This document shows positions 34,808 to 43,834 of a DNA stretch of 64,000 bases, in pieces. The position numbers and the translations under genes are program-made. The notes beneath the pieces are model-generated. The model saw only the letters and a program-made list of their open reading frames with translations. It did not search any database and had not been told where the DNA came from. Source of the stretch: Fluviispira vulneris (GTDB lineage Bacteria; Bdellovibrionota_B; Oligoflexia; Silvanigrellales; Silvanigrellaceae); the NCBI RefSeq assembly GCF_014281055.1, contig NZ_JACRSE010000007.1, positions 1-64,000 of the forward strand. The letters are read 5' to 3'. The stretch's first letter is position 1; each line of letters starts with the position of its first letter.

Positions 34808-36718
34808 ATGCGCTTAGACAACAACTCCCAAAACCATATTACCCCTCAGCATGAGGAAAAAAATTATATTGTTTTGGCACGACGCACACGCCCCCAAAGT
34901 TTTTCAGAACTCGTGGGCCAAGAAGATGTCTCCAAAGCCATCGAAGGAATGCTTTCCAATAAAAAAGTTCCCCACGCTTTTCTTTTTACAGGCACAAGAG
35001 GAACAGGAAAAACCTCAAGTGCACGTATCTTGGCAAAATCACTCTGCTGCGAAAAAGGTCCAACACATTCTCCTTGCCAAACTTGTATCCATTGCACACA
35101 AATCACAGCTTGCGCCCACGATGACGTACTGGAAATTGATGGAGCCTCGAACACGGGCATTGACAATATCCGAGAATTACGTGAAGCAACCCGTTTTTAT
35201 CCAAATTCAGCACGTTATAAAGTTTTTATAATTGATGAAGTTCATATGCTTAGCACAGGGGCATTCAATGCCTTACTGAAAACTCTTGAAGAGCCCCCCC
35301 CCCAAGTTGTATTTATTTTAGCCACAACAGAACTACACAAAGTTCCAATCACAGTGCGCTCTCGCTGCATGATTTTTTCCTTTAAAAAAATTGATCCAGA
35401 AGTGATCGCCGAGCATTTAAAAGGCATTTTGCATAAAGAAAATATTCAATTTGAAGATGATGCCCTGAAAATGATTGCACGCGAAGCAAAAGGTTCTCTG
35501 CGAGATTCTCTCAGTCTTCTCGAACAGATCATTGCAATTTGCGACCATACATTTATTTCAACTGAACAAACCAAAAAAGGACTTTGCTTACAGGGAGAAG
35601 AAATTGCTGAAAGAATATTCACAGCTATTTGTGCTCAAGAAACGGGCCAAGCAATTGAGCTCTTGCAGCAAGCAGATACCGCAAGCCTAGATATCGCAAC
35701 GCTTATAGAAAATACAGCCCAGCTCTTCCGCAATAGCATGCTAATAAAGAGCCTAAATGATAAAGAAAGAACCATTCGTCTCACACAGCTCTTACCTAAA
35801 GAATATGATACATTAAAAATGACAGCAGATAAGCTGTCCATAGCAAGCTTAAGTGAAATATTCAGACTGCTTTCAAGCTCTGTAAAAGAAATTGCTCGCA
35901 GCAATGCAGGACTTGCGTGGGCAGAAATTATAGTCACAGATTGTATTGCCCGCGCAGAATGGCTTTCAGCAGCAGAAATCATGTCACTCATACGCAATGG
36001 AGGAGGACAGAACGTTCCTCTCCCATTACACAGTGCTGCACAAAAACCAATTATAATGAGTCCCGAAAAGCCGGTACCTAAAGAAGAAATGAAAGTAACA
36101 GGTCCTTCTCTACAAAACCAAAACCCTAGCAATGTAAAAGCAAATTCTATTGATTTAGAAGCATTTAAAAATCTCGTAATGCACGCTGAAAAAAGAAGCA
36201 AAACCTTAGCCACACGCTTGGGATTTGCAAAAATTGATATTTTTACTGCTAAAACAGTCCAATTTTCAGATTCACCAGAAAACTCAACCTACCTTTCTTT
36301 TAATGAATCTGATTTAATTCATTTTTGGGAAAGCATACGAGAAATTGGTTTCCAAGATGCTGAATTTAAAGGAACATTTACGCCTAAGGCACCTCAAATA
36401 AGAAAAATTCCACTGAAAGACCAACAATCCCTGCAAAACAATTTAAAAAGTCCATCCGAAAGACAAACCCATTCACTCAAGGCACCCAAAAATCAACAAA
36501 ACGTAGCACTACATTTTCAAAAATATAATGAAAATATAAGTATAAATACAAAAACAGAAAGCAAACAGCTAACAAAAAAGGCTATATCTCTCTCAGAAAT
36601 TAAAACCCATGAAAAAAGCCAAGATTTTCTACAAAGAGAGAGAGCTATTCTTGAAAAAGAACATATTCAACAACTTAAAAAACTTGCGACGGAGATTCAA
36701 ATCACTTCACTCGAATAA
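34808..36718 (+). CDS. dnaX: DNA polymerase III gamma/tau subunit
   Basis: The clamp-loader ATPase subunit (636 aa). Walker A is GTRGTGKTS, the zinc-binding cysteines lie in CCEKGPTHSPCQTCIHC, Walker B/sensor is FIIDEVHMLS, and LEEPPPQVVFILATTE and SRCMIFSFK follow. The C-terminal 250 residues are polar and variable, as in tau. An A-rich slippery site of the E. coli kind was not seen. The EEPPP codons form a run of ten C residues at 35294-35303. It stands behind ffs and ahead of the acidic protein gene; recR and ybaB do not follow. Confidence 0.97.
   Translation: MRLDNNSQNHITPQHEEKNYIVLARRTRPQSFSELVGQEDVSKAIEGMLSNKKVPHAFLFTGTRGTGKTSSARILAKSLCCEKGPTHSPCQTCIHCTQITACAHDDVLEIDGASNTGIDNIRELREATRFYPNSARYKVFIIDEVHMLSTGAFNALLKTLEEPPPQVVFILATTELHKVPITVRSRCMIFSFKKIDPEVIAEHLKGILHKENIQFEDDALKMIAREAKGSLRDSLSLLEQIIAICDHTFISTEQTKKGLCLQGEEIAERIFTAICAQETGQAIELLQQADTASLDIATLIENTAQLFRNSMLIKSLNDKERTIRLTQLLPKEYDTLKMTADKLSIASLSEIFRLLSSSVKEIARSNAGLAWAEIIVTDCIARAEWLSAAEIMSLIRNGGGQNVPLPLHSAAQKPIIMSPEKPVPKEEMKVTGPSLQNQNPSNVKANSIDLEAFKNLVMHAEKRSKTLATRLGFAKIDIFTAKTVQFSDSPENSTYLSFNESDLIHFWESIREIGFQDAEFKGTFTPKAPQIRKIPLKDQQSLQNNLKSPSERQTHSLKAPKNQQNVALHFQKYNENISINTKTESKQLTKKAISLSEIKTHEKSQDFLQRERAILEKEHIQQLKKLATEIQITSLE
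35294..35303 (+). repeat. Ten-C homopolymer inside dnaX
   Basis: Ten consecutive C bases encode the Pro-Pro-Pro of the conserved LEEPP motif (GAG CCC CCC CCC CAA). In a genome of this AT content this is striking, and such tracts slip during replication. A one-base change would end gamma/tau translation near residue 170. Confidence 0.9.
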
Positions 36719-36890
36719 ATCTGTGCAATTTTTTAAAAAAAGAGCACAAAAGTCAATTCTGTTCTTGCACTCAGAAAAAAGATTTGGTTACATTTTTTAC
36801 TGGTATATGACAGAGACAATCTCATTACCGATTTTTAAAAAGAAGTATATATAAGTTCCGCTAAATTAAGGTTTATTTCTGGAGGTTCTG

Positions 36891-37238
36891 ATGGTTCTAA
36901 ATGCTGACACTATTGATGAAAAATTACTTCATCAAGTAAATCAATCAATCGAAATGGCAAAATCTGACGACGAAGACGAAGATGATGATGACGATTTCTA
37001 TGACGAAGACGATGAAGACGAAGATGATGAAGATGACTACGACGACGATGATGATGATGACTACGGCGATGATGATGATTATTATGACGATGATGATGAT
37101 GAAGACGAAGATGATGATTATTATGATGATGAAGACGAAGATGATGATGATTTAGATGATGAAGATGACGACTATTACGATGACGATGATCTCGATGACG
37201 AAGACGACGATGATTTAGATGAAGATGAGGATGAGTGA
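36891..37238 (+). CDS. Extremely acidic Asp/Glu/Tyr-rich protein, unknown
   Basis: A 115-aa protein not recognised. The first 25 residues (helical; ADTIDEKLLHQVNQSIEMAKS) are ordinary. The remaining 90 residues are about 84 percent Asp and Glu, broken only by Tyr (often YY), a few Leu, one Phe and one Gly, spaced at roughly 7-12 residues. A perfect GGAGG lies 5 bases before the ATG and a hairpin terminator follows, so it is a real and probably well-expressed gene. The acidic tail of RpoE (delta) and DNA-mimic or nucleoid-chaperone proteins are formal analogies. It starts 172 bases after dnaX. Confidence 0.8.
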   Translation: MVLNADTIDEKLLHQVNQSIEMAKSDDEDEDDDDDFYDEDDEDEDDEDDYDDDDDDDYGDDDDYYDDDDDEDEDDDYYDDEDEDDDDLDDEDDDYYDDDDLDDEDDDDLDEDEDE

Positions 37239-37243
37239 TTCTT

Positions 37244-37267
37244 AAATTCTTTAGCAAAGAATTTTTT
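37244..37267 (+). terminator. Terminator after the acidic protein gene
   Basis: AAATTCTTT, loop AGC, AAAGAATTT forms a 9-bp stem followed by a T-run (37262-37267). It begins 6 bases after the stop codon of the acidic gene and touches the convergent CorC-type gene's 3' end. Confidence 0.75.
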
Positions 37268-38561
37268 AAGCATTGCTCATTCGCACAACGACTCGGCGTA
37301 CTCTTCTTTTGCTGACCTCAACAACTTCCATTATCACATTATTAATTGTTAATTTATCACCAGATTTTGGAATTTGTCCAAAATGATGTAAAATAAGCCC
37401 AGCTAAAGTATCAAATTCTTGGTTATCGTTACCCTTAATTAGGTCTGCAACTTTTATATCAAAAAAATCACAGAAGTCATCGATATGAATTTTACATTCT
37501 ACTAGAAATTGATTGGCTACTTGTGTGGGCCTAATTGCATCTTCTTCATTGTCAAATTCATCTCTTACTTCTCCAAATATTTCTTCAAAAATATCTTCCA
37601 TTGTTACAATGCCGCTCGTGCCACCATATTCATCTAGCACAATAGCCATATGTTGTTTATGTCTTTTCATTTCTTGAAAAAGATGATCGACTGCTTTTGT
37701 TTCAGGTATAAACATCACTTCACGGCGAATTTCGGATACATTTGCATCGAGTCGCGATGCTTCATGCTGATGCTTTTTTAAGAAAAAAAGCGCATCTTTA
37801 GCATGAATTGTTCCAATAATATTGTCAATTTTGTCTTCATACACTGGAATACGAGAAAGCCCCGTTTCTTTAAATTTATCGATCACATCGACAATTTTCA
37901 TAGATTGGGAAACTGCTGTTAAATCTATTCGATGAACCATAATCTCACGCACCACAGTGTCACCTAGCTCAAAAATACCAGATAACATATCATGCTTCTG
38001 TTCAGCTATGACACCTTCTTTTTCACCAACATTTATTAAAAATTCGAGTTCTTCTTCTGTAATTTGTGGATCATTTGATAATTTATTTTTACGTGAAAAT
38101 AATGACCCGATATAATTGCTCACAAAAGTCATCAGTAAAGTAACAGGAAGTAACAAAAGATAAAATATTTTAAAAACTTTCAAAGCTGGAACGACTATCT
38201 TTACTGCATTGGCTTTAGCAAAAGTTTTTGGAATAATTTCTGCAAATAAAACAATAATTATTGTCATGACTGCAGTGACTACAAAAATAGACGATGAGCC
38301 AAAATGTTCACGGATAATATCATCGACAAAGACGGAAGCAAAAATATTTGCTAGATTGTTACCAATTAAAAGGGCAGCTAAAACTCGATTTGGAGTGTTT
38401 AACCACAGCTTTAAAATCTGGGATGATTTCTGCCCAGATTCATACATGTGCTTTGCTTTTAAGTTAGAAATACTTGTCGCAGCTGTTTCTGTCATAGAAA
38501 AAAATGCAGAAAGACTTAAACTGATAAATACAATCAAGAGACCAATCAACAATGATTCCAA
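37266..38561 (-). CDS. CorC/HlyC-type DUF21-CBS membrane protein
   Basis: A 431-aa inner-membrane protein. The N-terminal DUF21 part has about four helices ([37 protein letters not shown]); two CBS domains follow ([14 protein letters not shown]...[15 protein letters not shown] and [28 protein letters not shown]), and the CorC_HlyC C-terminal domain ends the protein. The family acts in magnesium or cobalt efflux. It is the last gene of a run with ybeY upstream. Confidence 0.93.
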   Translation of the reverse strand: MESLLIGLLIVFISLSLSAFFSMTETAATSISNLKAKHMYESGQKSSQILKLWLNTPNRVLAALLIGNNLANIFASVFVDDIIREHFGSSSIFVVTAVMTIIIVLFAEIIPKTFAKANAVKIVVPALKVFKIFYLLLLPVTLLMTFVSNYIGSLFSRKNKLSNDPQITEEELEFLINVGEKEGVIAEQKHDMLSGIFELGDTVVREIMVHRIDLTAVSQSMKIVDVIDKFKETGLSRIPVYEDKIDNIIGTIHAKDALFFLKKHQHEASRLDANVSEIRREVMFIPETKAVDHLFQEMKRHKQHMAIVLDEYGGTSGIVTMEDIFEEIFGEVRDEFDNEEDAIRPTQVANQFLVECKIHIDDFCDFFDIKVADLIKGNDNQEFDTLAGLILHHFGQIPKSGDKLTINNVIMEVVEVSKRRVRRVVVRMSNA

Positions 38562-38575
38562 TTCGGGGTCTCCTT

Positions 38576-39136
38576 TTATTTTATAAGATCAGTATGACAC
38601 CAATTTGCTTTTCCCATTGCTAAAATAACTTCCTTTTTTATAATTTTTTCCAAATGTGACATGACATTCCAAGCATGTTCATTCCTTTCATGATCAAATC
38701 CCTTTAAATGAATAATACCATGAATTATCATTCTTTCTAACTCTTCAGAAAGAGTCATACGTGCACGTTTTGCCTGATTAAAGCAAACAGGCAGACAAAT
38801 AAGAATATCGCCTAAATAGACAAAGCCTGAAACAGGATCAGAGTCTAAAGCTGGAAAGCTTAAGACATCTGTAGGGTAAAGCTTTCCCCTAAATTGTGAG
38901 TTTATCGATAACATTTCTTCACTATCACAAAAACGAATTGACACTTCTGTGGAAAAATCATTGAGAAGAGCAAGAATAAATTTTATTCTATGTTTGATTT
39001 CATTCATTTCCACAGATATTTTAACAAGATCTTTTTGCTCAATATACTTACCATCACGTGATTTTAATATTTTCTTAAATTTTTTTGTAGAAAAAATAAT
39101 ATTTGTAGAAAATTTGGGCTTTTTTAATTTATGCAT
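38576..39136 (-). CDS. ybeY: Endoribonuclease YbeY
   Basis: A 186-aa enzyme of 16S rRNA maturation and ribosome quality control. The metal motif HGIIHLKGFDHERNEH (HGxLHLxGyDH class) and SFPALDSDPVSGFVYLGDILIC are typical. The first 45 residues are basic and unrelated to other YbeY. The ATG at 39136 is chosen; a GTG at 39145 would add three residues. It lies 14 bases ahead of the CorC-type gene, a common pairing. Confidence 0.95.
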   Translation of the reverse strand: MHKLKKPKFSTNIIFSTKKFKKILKSRDGKYIEQKDLVKISVEMNEIKHRIKFILALLNDFSTEVSIRFCDSEEMLSINSQFRGKLYPTDVLSFPALDSDPVSGFVYLGDILICLPVCFNQAKRARMTLSEELERMIIHGIIHLKGFDHERNEHAWNVMSHLEKIIKKEVILAMGKANWCHTDLIK

Positions 39137-39154
39137 TTTTTTCACTATCTAAAA

Positions 39155-40627
39155 TTATGAACCAGAAAGTTGATCCTTGGATATCTTAGCATAAAAGCAT
39201 CGAAAACCTTCATGAGCAAAACTCAAACAGGCTTCGGCATCGTCATATCCTGCAAAAAACTCTCCATTTACATCTCCAATCGGTAATTTTTCAGCAAGTA
39301 TTTTTCCTGTTTTAGGGTCAAGCATAAAGACTTGCCCTTTATAAGAAGCTGCTAAAAGTGCTCCTGAACGGCTCAAAAAAAGGCTTGCAATGGGTGATGC
39401 ATCTTTTAAAAGTTGAGTTGTCCATTTTTCCTTGCCAGAAGATGCATCCAAGCTGATTACCTTGCCTGAAGACGAACCAATTATGACATTATCAGCATAA
39501 AGTTTAGGTTGCGCGACAGATCCTACAGGATAACTCCAAATAGCAGCCCGAGAATCAAGAGAGAGATTTTGAGTCATACTCTCTGCATTCGAAACAATGA
39601 CATTTCTTTTATAAAGGAGCGGTAAAGCAACGACAGCAGAAAAGCGATCTGGGCCAGCAGGCAACTGAGTCACAGCTCTTTGCTCATCATTTGCCGCAGG
39701 AATTCTCCATGACCAATAGATAGAACCTGATTTCGGATTTAAAAATAAAACCGTTCCAAGTTCAGTTCCTACGATCACTTCAGAAGATGTGACTAATAGA
39801 GAATTGCTGCTCATACGTAAAGTTGAGTCTGGAGCGAGACGAGTCGCCCATGCTAACTTTCCAGTTTGCCAATCAATCGCTTGTAAATATTCTGAAGCGG
39901 AAAATGAATAAACAAAACCATTTTTTACAACAGGTGTTCCCACCGATTCTGAGGAATAAGGGAAAACCCATTTCATACCTTGAGGTAAAGAAAGTGTATT
40001 ATTAAGTCGAGCACTCGTTACCTTCCCATCTTCTGTATAAACAGGCTTGGGTCTAAACTCGGACATTATTTTTCTCGCATAAGTTCCCCAAAAATAAATA
40101 TTGTCTTTACCAAGTTTTGGTAAATATGCATTGTTAGGATCTGCTTCGACTTTAATAAGAAAACCCTTAGCAGTGCCAAATAGCCAGGCATTGTCATAAA
40201 AAACAGGGGTCGTTGAAAGCGAACCAGGAATGGGAAAACTTGCTAAATAATGTCCATTTTTATTTAAATCAAAACAATTTAAGGTATTAGTTTCTGGTGA
40301 AGCACCACATACTGGACGTGGAATAAGTGGAACAGTTTTATTTACAATTCCTGAAAAAGATTGATTTGTTTTTTTTCTTAATTCCAATTGGTTCTCTAAC
40401 GAAAAAGAATTACTAGGTGTTAACCCACCAAATTGAGAAAAAGTTCTTTTATTTGGCATAACAACTGTTGGTAAAACCGATTGAGAGTTCCATTGTCCTG
40501 GTGGATAAGCTCCGATCACTTCGAAAATTTCTGGACGAGATTTTACAATCTTGACTTCAGGAAGTTGAATTGCATTTGCATTCACGCCCCAAAATACACC
40601 TAGGTAACAAATATTAAAAAATTTCAT
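39155..40627 (-). CDS. bamB: BamB-like PQQ-repeat beta-propeller protein
   Basis: A 490-aa exported protein with a signal peptide (ending ANA) and a series of PQQ-type repeats: AIDWQTGKLAWATRL, LNPKSGSIYWSWRI, LDASSGKEKWTTQL and MLDPKTGKILAEK. BamB proteins help BamA insert outer-membrane beta-barrels. No lipobox is seen, which differs from E. coli BamB, so it may be soluble. It is directly downstream of the YfgM-like gene, as bamB follows yfgM in E. coli. Confidence 0.82.
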   Translation of the reverse strand: MKFFNICYLGVFWGVNANAIQLPEVKIVKSRPEIFEVIGAYPPGQWNSQSVLPTVVMPNKRTFSQFGGLTPSNSFSLENQLELRKKTNQSFSGIVNKTVPLIPRPVCGASPETNTLNCFDLNKNGHYLASFPIPGSLSTTPVFYDNAWLFGTAKGFLIKVEADPNNAYLPKLGKDNIYFWGTYARKIMSEFRPKPVYTEDGKVTSARLNNTLSLPQGMKWVFPYSSESVGTPVVKNGFVYSFSASEYLQAIDWQTGKLAWATRLAPDSTLRMSSNSLLVTSSEVIVGTELGTVLFLNPKSGSIYWSWRIPAANDEQRAVTQLPAGPDRFSAVVALPLLYKRNVIVSNAESMTQNLSLDSRAAIWSYPVGSVAQPKLYADNVIIGSSSGKVISLDASSGKEKWTTQLLKDASPIASLFLSRSGALLAASYKGQVFMLDPKTGKILAEKLPIGDVNGEFFAGYDDAEACLSFAHEGFRCFYAKISKDQLSGS

Positions 40628-40650
40628 TAAAATATCCTACTACAATTTGG

Positions 40651-41454
40651 TTAAATATCTAAATAATTCAACCAAATTCTTGCTTGCTGTTGTATCTGAG
40701 ATGCTTGAGTAGACATTTCTGGAGGAGTTTTTTCACTGCTAGTTGATATAATTTGACTAAATACTTTTTGAGCTTCTTGCTTATTTCCAGATAAAAATAA
40801 GATTTGTCCTTGTAAAAAACGTGCCTGATTGGGCATAGGGTTTGCAGGAATGTCTTCAACTAATTTTAATTCTTCGAGCGCTTTTGTATTATTCTGTTCA
40901 GCTGCATAAATAGTCGCCAAGGCAGTGCGCACTCGTATTTCAACTAAAGGGTATTTATTTAAATTATTTTCAATTGGTTCAAGCACTTCTTTTGCTTTAT
41001 TATTTTGTCCTTTAGCAATAAAATAACTAGCAGCGCGCACAGCAGCTTGCCATCCACTGGGTTCGGTTGGATGATCTTTTGCAAACTGTGCAAATAAATT
41101 CATACTATTTGTGTTATCTGGCATTTGATCTTTTGGTAAATTTTCCTTTGCAGCATTAGCAAGTTTCTGAAAAGCCATATTTTCTTGATTATAAATAGAA
41201 TCAATTGAGGCGAATTCTGCAGCGAGCTTACTTTCTCTATTTTTTACTATATTATTATAAACTAAAAAAGTAATACCAACTATAAATACTAATAAAATAG
41301 AACCTATTAAAGTCCATTTTCTTCTTTGCGCAACTCGAATGGCACGATAAGAAGTCTCTTCAAAAAGACTATTTGCTGAACTTCTTTTAGGATTGATTAT
41401 TTCTGTTTTAGAAGGTTCATTATTCTGAAATGTATTGCGTAATAGACGAATCAC
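40651..41454 (-). CDS. YfgM-like membrane-anchored TPR protein
   Basis: A 267-aa protein with a cytoplasmic basic N-terminus, one membrane helix (about residues 50-68) and a periplasmic region with helical TPR-like repeats (AKGQNNKAKEVLEPIE, AAEQNNTKALEELKLVED, LSGNKQEAQKVFSQI). YfgM in E. coli is a SecYEG-associated periplasmic chaperone helper. The order YfgM-BamB is the same here and supports the call. Confidence 0.8.
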   Translation of the reverse strand: MIRLLRNTFQNNEPSKTEIINPKRSSANSLFEETSYRAIRVAQRRKWTLIGSILLVFIVGITFLVYNNIVKNRESKLAAEFASIDSIYNQENMAFQKLANAAKENLPKDQMPDNTNSMNLFAQFAKDHPTEPSGWQAAVRAASYFIAKGQNNKAKEVLEPIENNLNKYPLVEIRVRTALATIYAAEQNNTKALEELKLVEDIPANPMPNQARFLQGQILFLSGNKQEAQKVFSQIISTSSEKTPPEMSTQASQIQQQARIWLNYLDI

Positions 41455-41727
41455 GTTCGGCTCCCTAAATCAGACAAAATTAGAAATCAGTTTGGAGAGA
41501 TCCCTCACAAACATTATCTTATCTCAAATCACTAACACAGATAAAAGAAATTGTAAGCATCAGCTTAAAGCAATGCTTTCTCCCTTTTTTGCCGCGCTGG
41601 CGACAAAAGAATAGCACATACCTCACATTTCGACATCCCGTGAAAGATCGGATACGTTATAATAGCTTTAATAAAACATACAAGACTCGCAATAAGAGAG
41701 CTTGGCTGGCCATGGAGGGTCTGCATC

Positions 41728-42039
41728 GTGCTGGTATTGACTCGGAAGGTTGGAGACGTCATAGCCATAGGAGATAATATAAAAATTATCGTTATGGCCA
41801 TTAAAGGAAAACAAGTTCGCTTGGGTATTGAAGCGGACAGATCGACTGTTGTACATAGAGAAGAGGTTTATCAAAAAATCAAGCAAGAGACCAATGCTGC
41901 TGCGCAAAACACTGTCAATTCGACAAGTGTTGCAAAAGAGTTGCTAAAAAGCTCTCCTGAAAATGAATTAAAGTCAAAACCTGAAAAAAAAGGCGTCAGA
42001 ATCATCAAGAGGGCTGCAGATAAAGATAAGAATAAATAG
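41728..42039 (+). CDS. csrA: CsrA post-transcriptional regulator with C-terminal extension
   Basis: The RNA-binding dimer (103 aa) starts with MLVLTRKVGDVIAIGDNI; the Leu4 and Arg44 counterparts (VHREEVYQKIK) are present, so GGA binding should be kept. Residues 60-103 form a Lys/Asn/Ser-rich tail absent from usual 60-70 residue CsrA. It starts at GTG 41728 with a GGAGGG site; the GGA in this site could be a CsrA target for self-control. TATAAT at 41658-41663 is a possible -10 box without a clear -35. CsrA often governs flagellin translation in flagellar systems. Confidence 0.95.
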   Translation: MLVLTRKVGDVIAIGDNIKIIVMAIKGKQVRLGIEADRSTVVHREEVYQKIKQETNAAAQNTVNSTSVAKELLKSSPENELKSKPEKKGVRIIKRAADKDKNK

Positions 42040-42042
42040 GAA

Positions 42043-43392
42043 TTAAACAGATGTGAGAGAGCCTTGAATAATTGAGACATCAGCTCCCATTTGATTTAGT
42101 TTTTCAACGATATTATCGTATTTTCTTTGTATCTCTTGGATATTTGACAATAAAGTCGTTCCACTTCCCACAAGTCCAGCAATGACGAGACACATTCCAG
42201 CACGTATGTCTGTCGGCATTCTAAAATTGCCTCCTTTTAATGGAGTCGGGCCATGAATAATAGCAGAATGCGTGTGATTTTTATGTTTAAATCGACAAGG
42301 AGCTTCTCCTAAACAAGTCGAAAAAAGATTGATATTTGCGCCCATACTATTTAGAAAATGACTGTACCCTAAGCGATCTTCAAAGATTGTTTCGTGTAAA
42401 ATACTTATGCCATCTGCTTGCGTAAATAAAACCATAAATGGTTGTTGCCAATCCGTCATAAACCCAGGATGCACTTCAACTTCTATATGGCTCTGTTTAA
42501 GCCTTCTGCCTTTCGGACTGGAAACAAAAATCCCTTCCGAATTCACTCTAAATTCTGCACCCATCCGTTGAATATAGTTTAAAAAACTGTAGAGCGGATC
42601 GTGGGGAATTTTTTCCAATAAAACGTTTCCGCCCGTAGCCAAAGCGGCACAGGCAAAACTCACTGCTTGATTGCGATCTGGCATAATACGCAATTCACAG
42701 CCTTTTAGTTTATCGACCCCTTGAATAATATAAGTTCTATTTGCATTCATCGTAATGTCTGCACCCATCTTTTGCAGCATTTTTACGAGTTCGATTACCT
42801 CAGGCTCAATGGCCGCATTCTCTATGACTGTTCTACCTTTTGCGAGAGTCGCAGCAATAATTAAATTTTCAGTTGTCATTACACTCGGAAAAGGCAAGAC
42901 GATGTGAGCGCCGCGCAAACCTTTTTCATCCACAGAGATATGATAAAGATTGTCGTCTAACTCAACTTGAGCACCCATTTCAATCAGTCCATTGATGTGA
43001 AAATCAACAGGTCTTTTGCCGATTTTATCTCCACCTAACGCAGCATAAATATAAGCTTTACCAAAGCGATGAAGAAGTGGTCCAACAGCTAAAATAGAAA
43101 TTCGATTTTTTTGGCATATTTCCCTAGATATTTTATTTTTCATGACTTCATTTGCACATAGTCGGATGGTGTGTTCATCGAGATATTCAACTCTCCCACC
43201 TAAATATGCGAATAATTCTTCTGCAATTTTACGTTCGTTCACTGCTGGTGCATTTTTAATAAGAATATGTTCATTCGTTAGAAGAGCAGCGATAATACAT
43301 TTAGTGACTTGATTGCTACTTCCTGCGATAGAAACCTTTCCACCAGAAAGTTTTCTTCCGCCATTAATTCTAATAAGCTGTTCAACAGACAT
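42043..43392 (-). CDS. murA: MurA-family UDP-GlcNAc enolpyruvyl transferase, variant active site
   Basis: A protein of about 449 aa that resembles MurA, which starts peptidoglycan precursor synthesis from UDP-GlcNAc and PEP. The Arg of IGKRPVD (R120 region), TDWQQPF (D305 region) and the Arg of TDIRAG (R397 region) are present. The fosfomycin-target Cys115 is Asp (GGDKIG, residue 122), and the catalytic Lys22 of the GAKN motif is Ser (GSSN, residue 26). It starts at the ATG at 43392 with an AAGGA site; an ATG at 43527 would add 45 residues. Whether it is the cell's main MurA is open. It follows the tRNA-Val pair. Confidence 0.9.
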   Translation of the reverse strand: MSVEQLIRINGGRKLSGGKVSIAGSSNQVTKCIIAALLTNEHILIKNAPAVNERKIAEELFAYLGGRVEYLDEHTIRLCANEVMKNKISREICQKNRISILAVGPLLHRFGKAYIYAALGGDKIGKRPVDFHINGLIEMGAQVELDDNLYHISVDEKGLRGAHIVLPFPSVMTTENLIIAATLAKGRTVIENAAIEPEVIELVKMLQKMGADITMNANRTYIIQGVDKLKGCELRIMPDRNQAVSFACAALATGGNVLLEKIPHDPLYSFLNYIQRMGAEFRVNSEGIFVSSPKGRRLKQSHIEVEVHPGFMTDWQQPFMVLFTQADGISILHETIFEDRLGYSHFLNSMGANINLFSTCLGEAPCRFKHKNHTHSAIIHGPTPLKGGNFRMPTDIRAGMCLVIAGLVGSGTTLLSNIQEIQRKYDNIVEKLNQMGADVSIIQGSLTSV

Positions 43393-43607
43393 ACCGCTTC
43401 CTTCACCTTTTCCGTTTTGCAAATTTTTTTGATTTTTTTGCAAATTTAAATTTCCCCGCATGACTGGGACCGTTTCTTCATAATGCAGCAGTCTAAAAAT
43501 TACTATCGCCAGCTCTGAGAAAAACATTATATTTTAGGTTGATATATATGTTGAATTTTTTATTTAAAAATATGGAATTATTTGCAGATAGAATCGGAAG
43601 ATAAAAA

Positions 43608-43684
43608 TGGTGGGTGCTTAGGGACTCGAACCCCAGACCCTCGCCTTGTAAGGGCGACGCTCTAACCAACTGAGCTAAGCACCC
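43608..43684 (-). tRNA. tRNA-Val (TAC anticodon), copy 2
   Basis: GGGTGCT acceptor stem, D arm TAGCTCAGTTGGTTAGAGC, anticodon loop CTTACAA giving TAC, and encoded CCA. The sequence is identical to the copy at 43747-43823. Confidence 0.97.
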
Positions 43685-43746
43685 GAACTTGATAAACCAC
43701 TTAGCTCTAAGAACTAAGACTCACTGACACGGAAACCATTTGAAAA

Positions 43747-43823
43747 TGGTGGGTGCTTAGGGACTCGAACCCCAGACCCTCGCCTTGTAAGGGCGACGCT
43801 CTAACCAACTGAGCTAAGCACCC
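43747..43823 (-). tRNA. tRNA-Val (TAC anticodon), copy 1
   Basis: The same 77-base sequence as the next copy, 62 bases away. It starts only 11 bases after the amidohydrolase stop codon, so the tRNAs may be processed from an mRNA that spans amidohydrolase, tRNA-Val, tRNA-Val and murA. The bases around both copies (AAAATGG side) also agree, which indicates a recent tandem duplication. Confidence 0.97.
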
Positions 43824-43834
43824 GTGCAGAACAT

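Noticed and set aside
35900-36200. E. coli-style programmed frameshift in dnaX
   Set aside because: No A-AAA-AAG slippery site was seen near the end of domain III. The C10 tract is reported separately as a possible slippage site.
36910-37257. His/Arg-rich open frame on the minus strand opposite the acidic gene
   Set aside because: It is the mirror of the GAT/GAC/GAA repeats (ATC, GTC and TTC read as His/Arg frames), has no ribosome site and overlaps the terminator.
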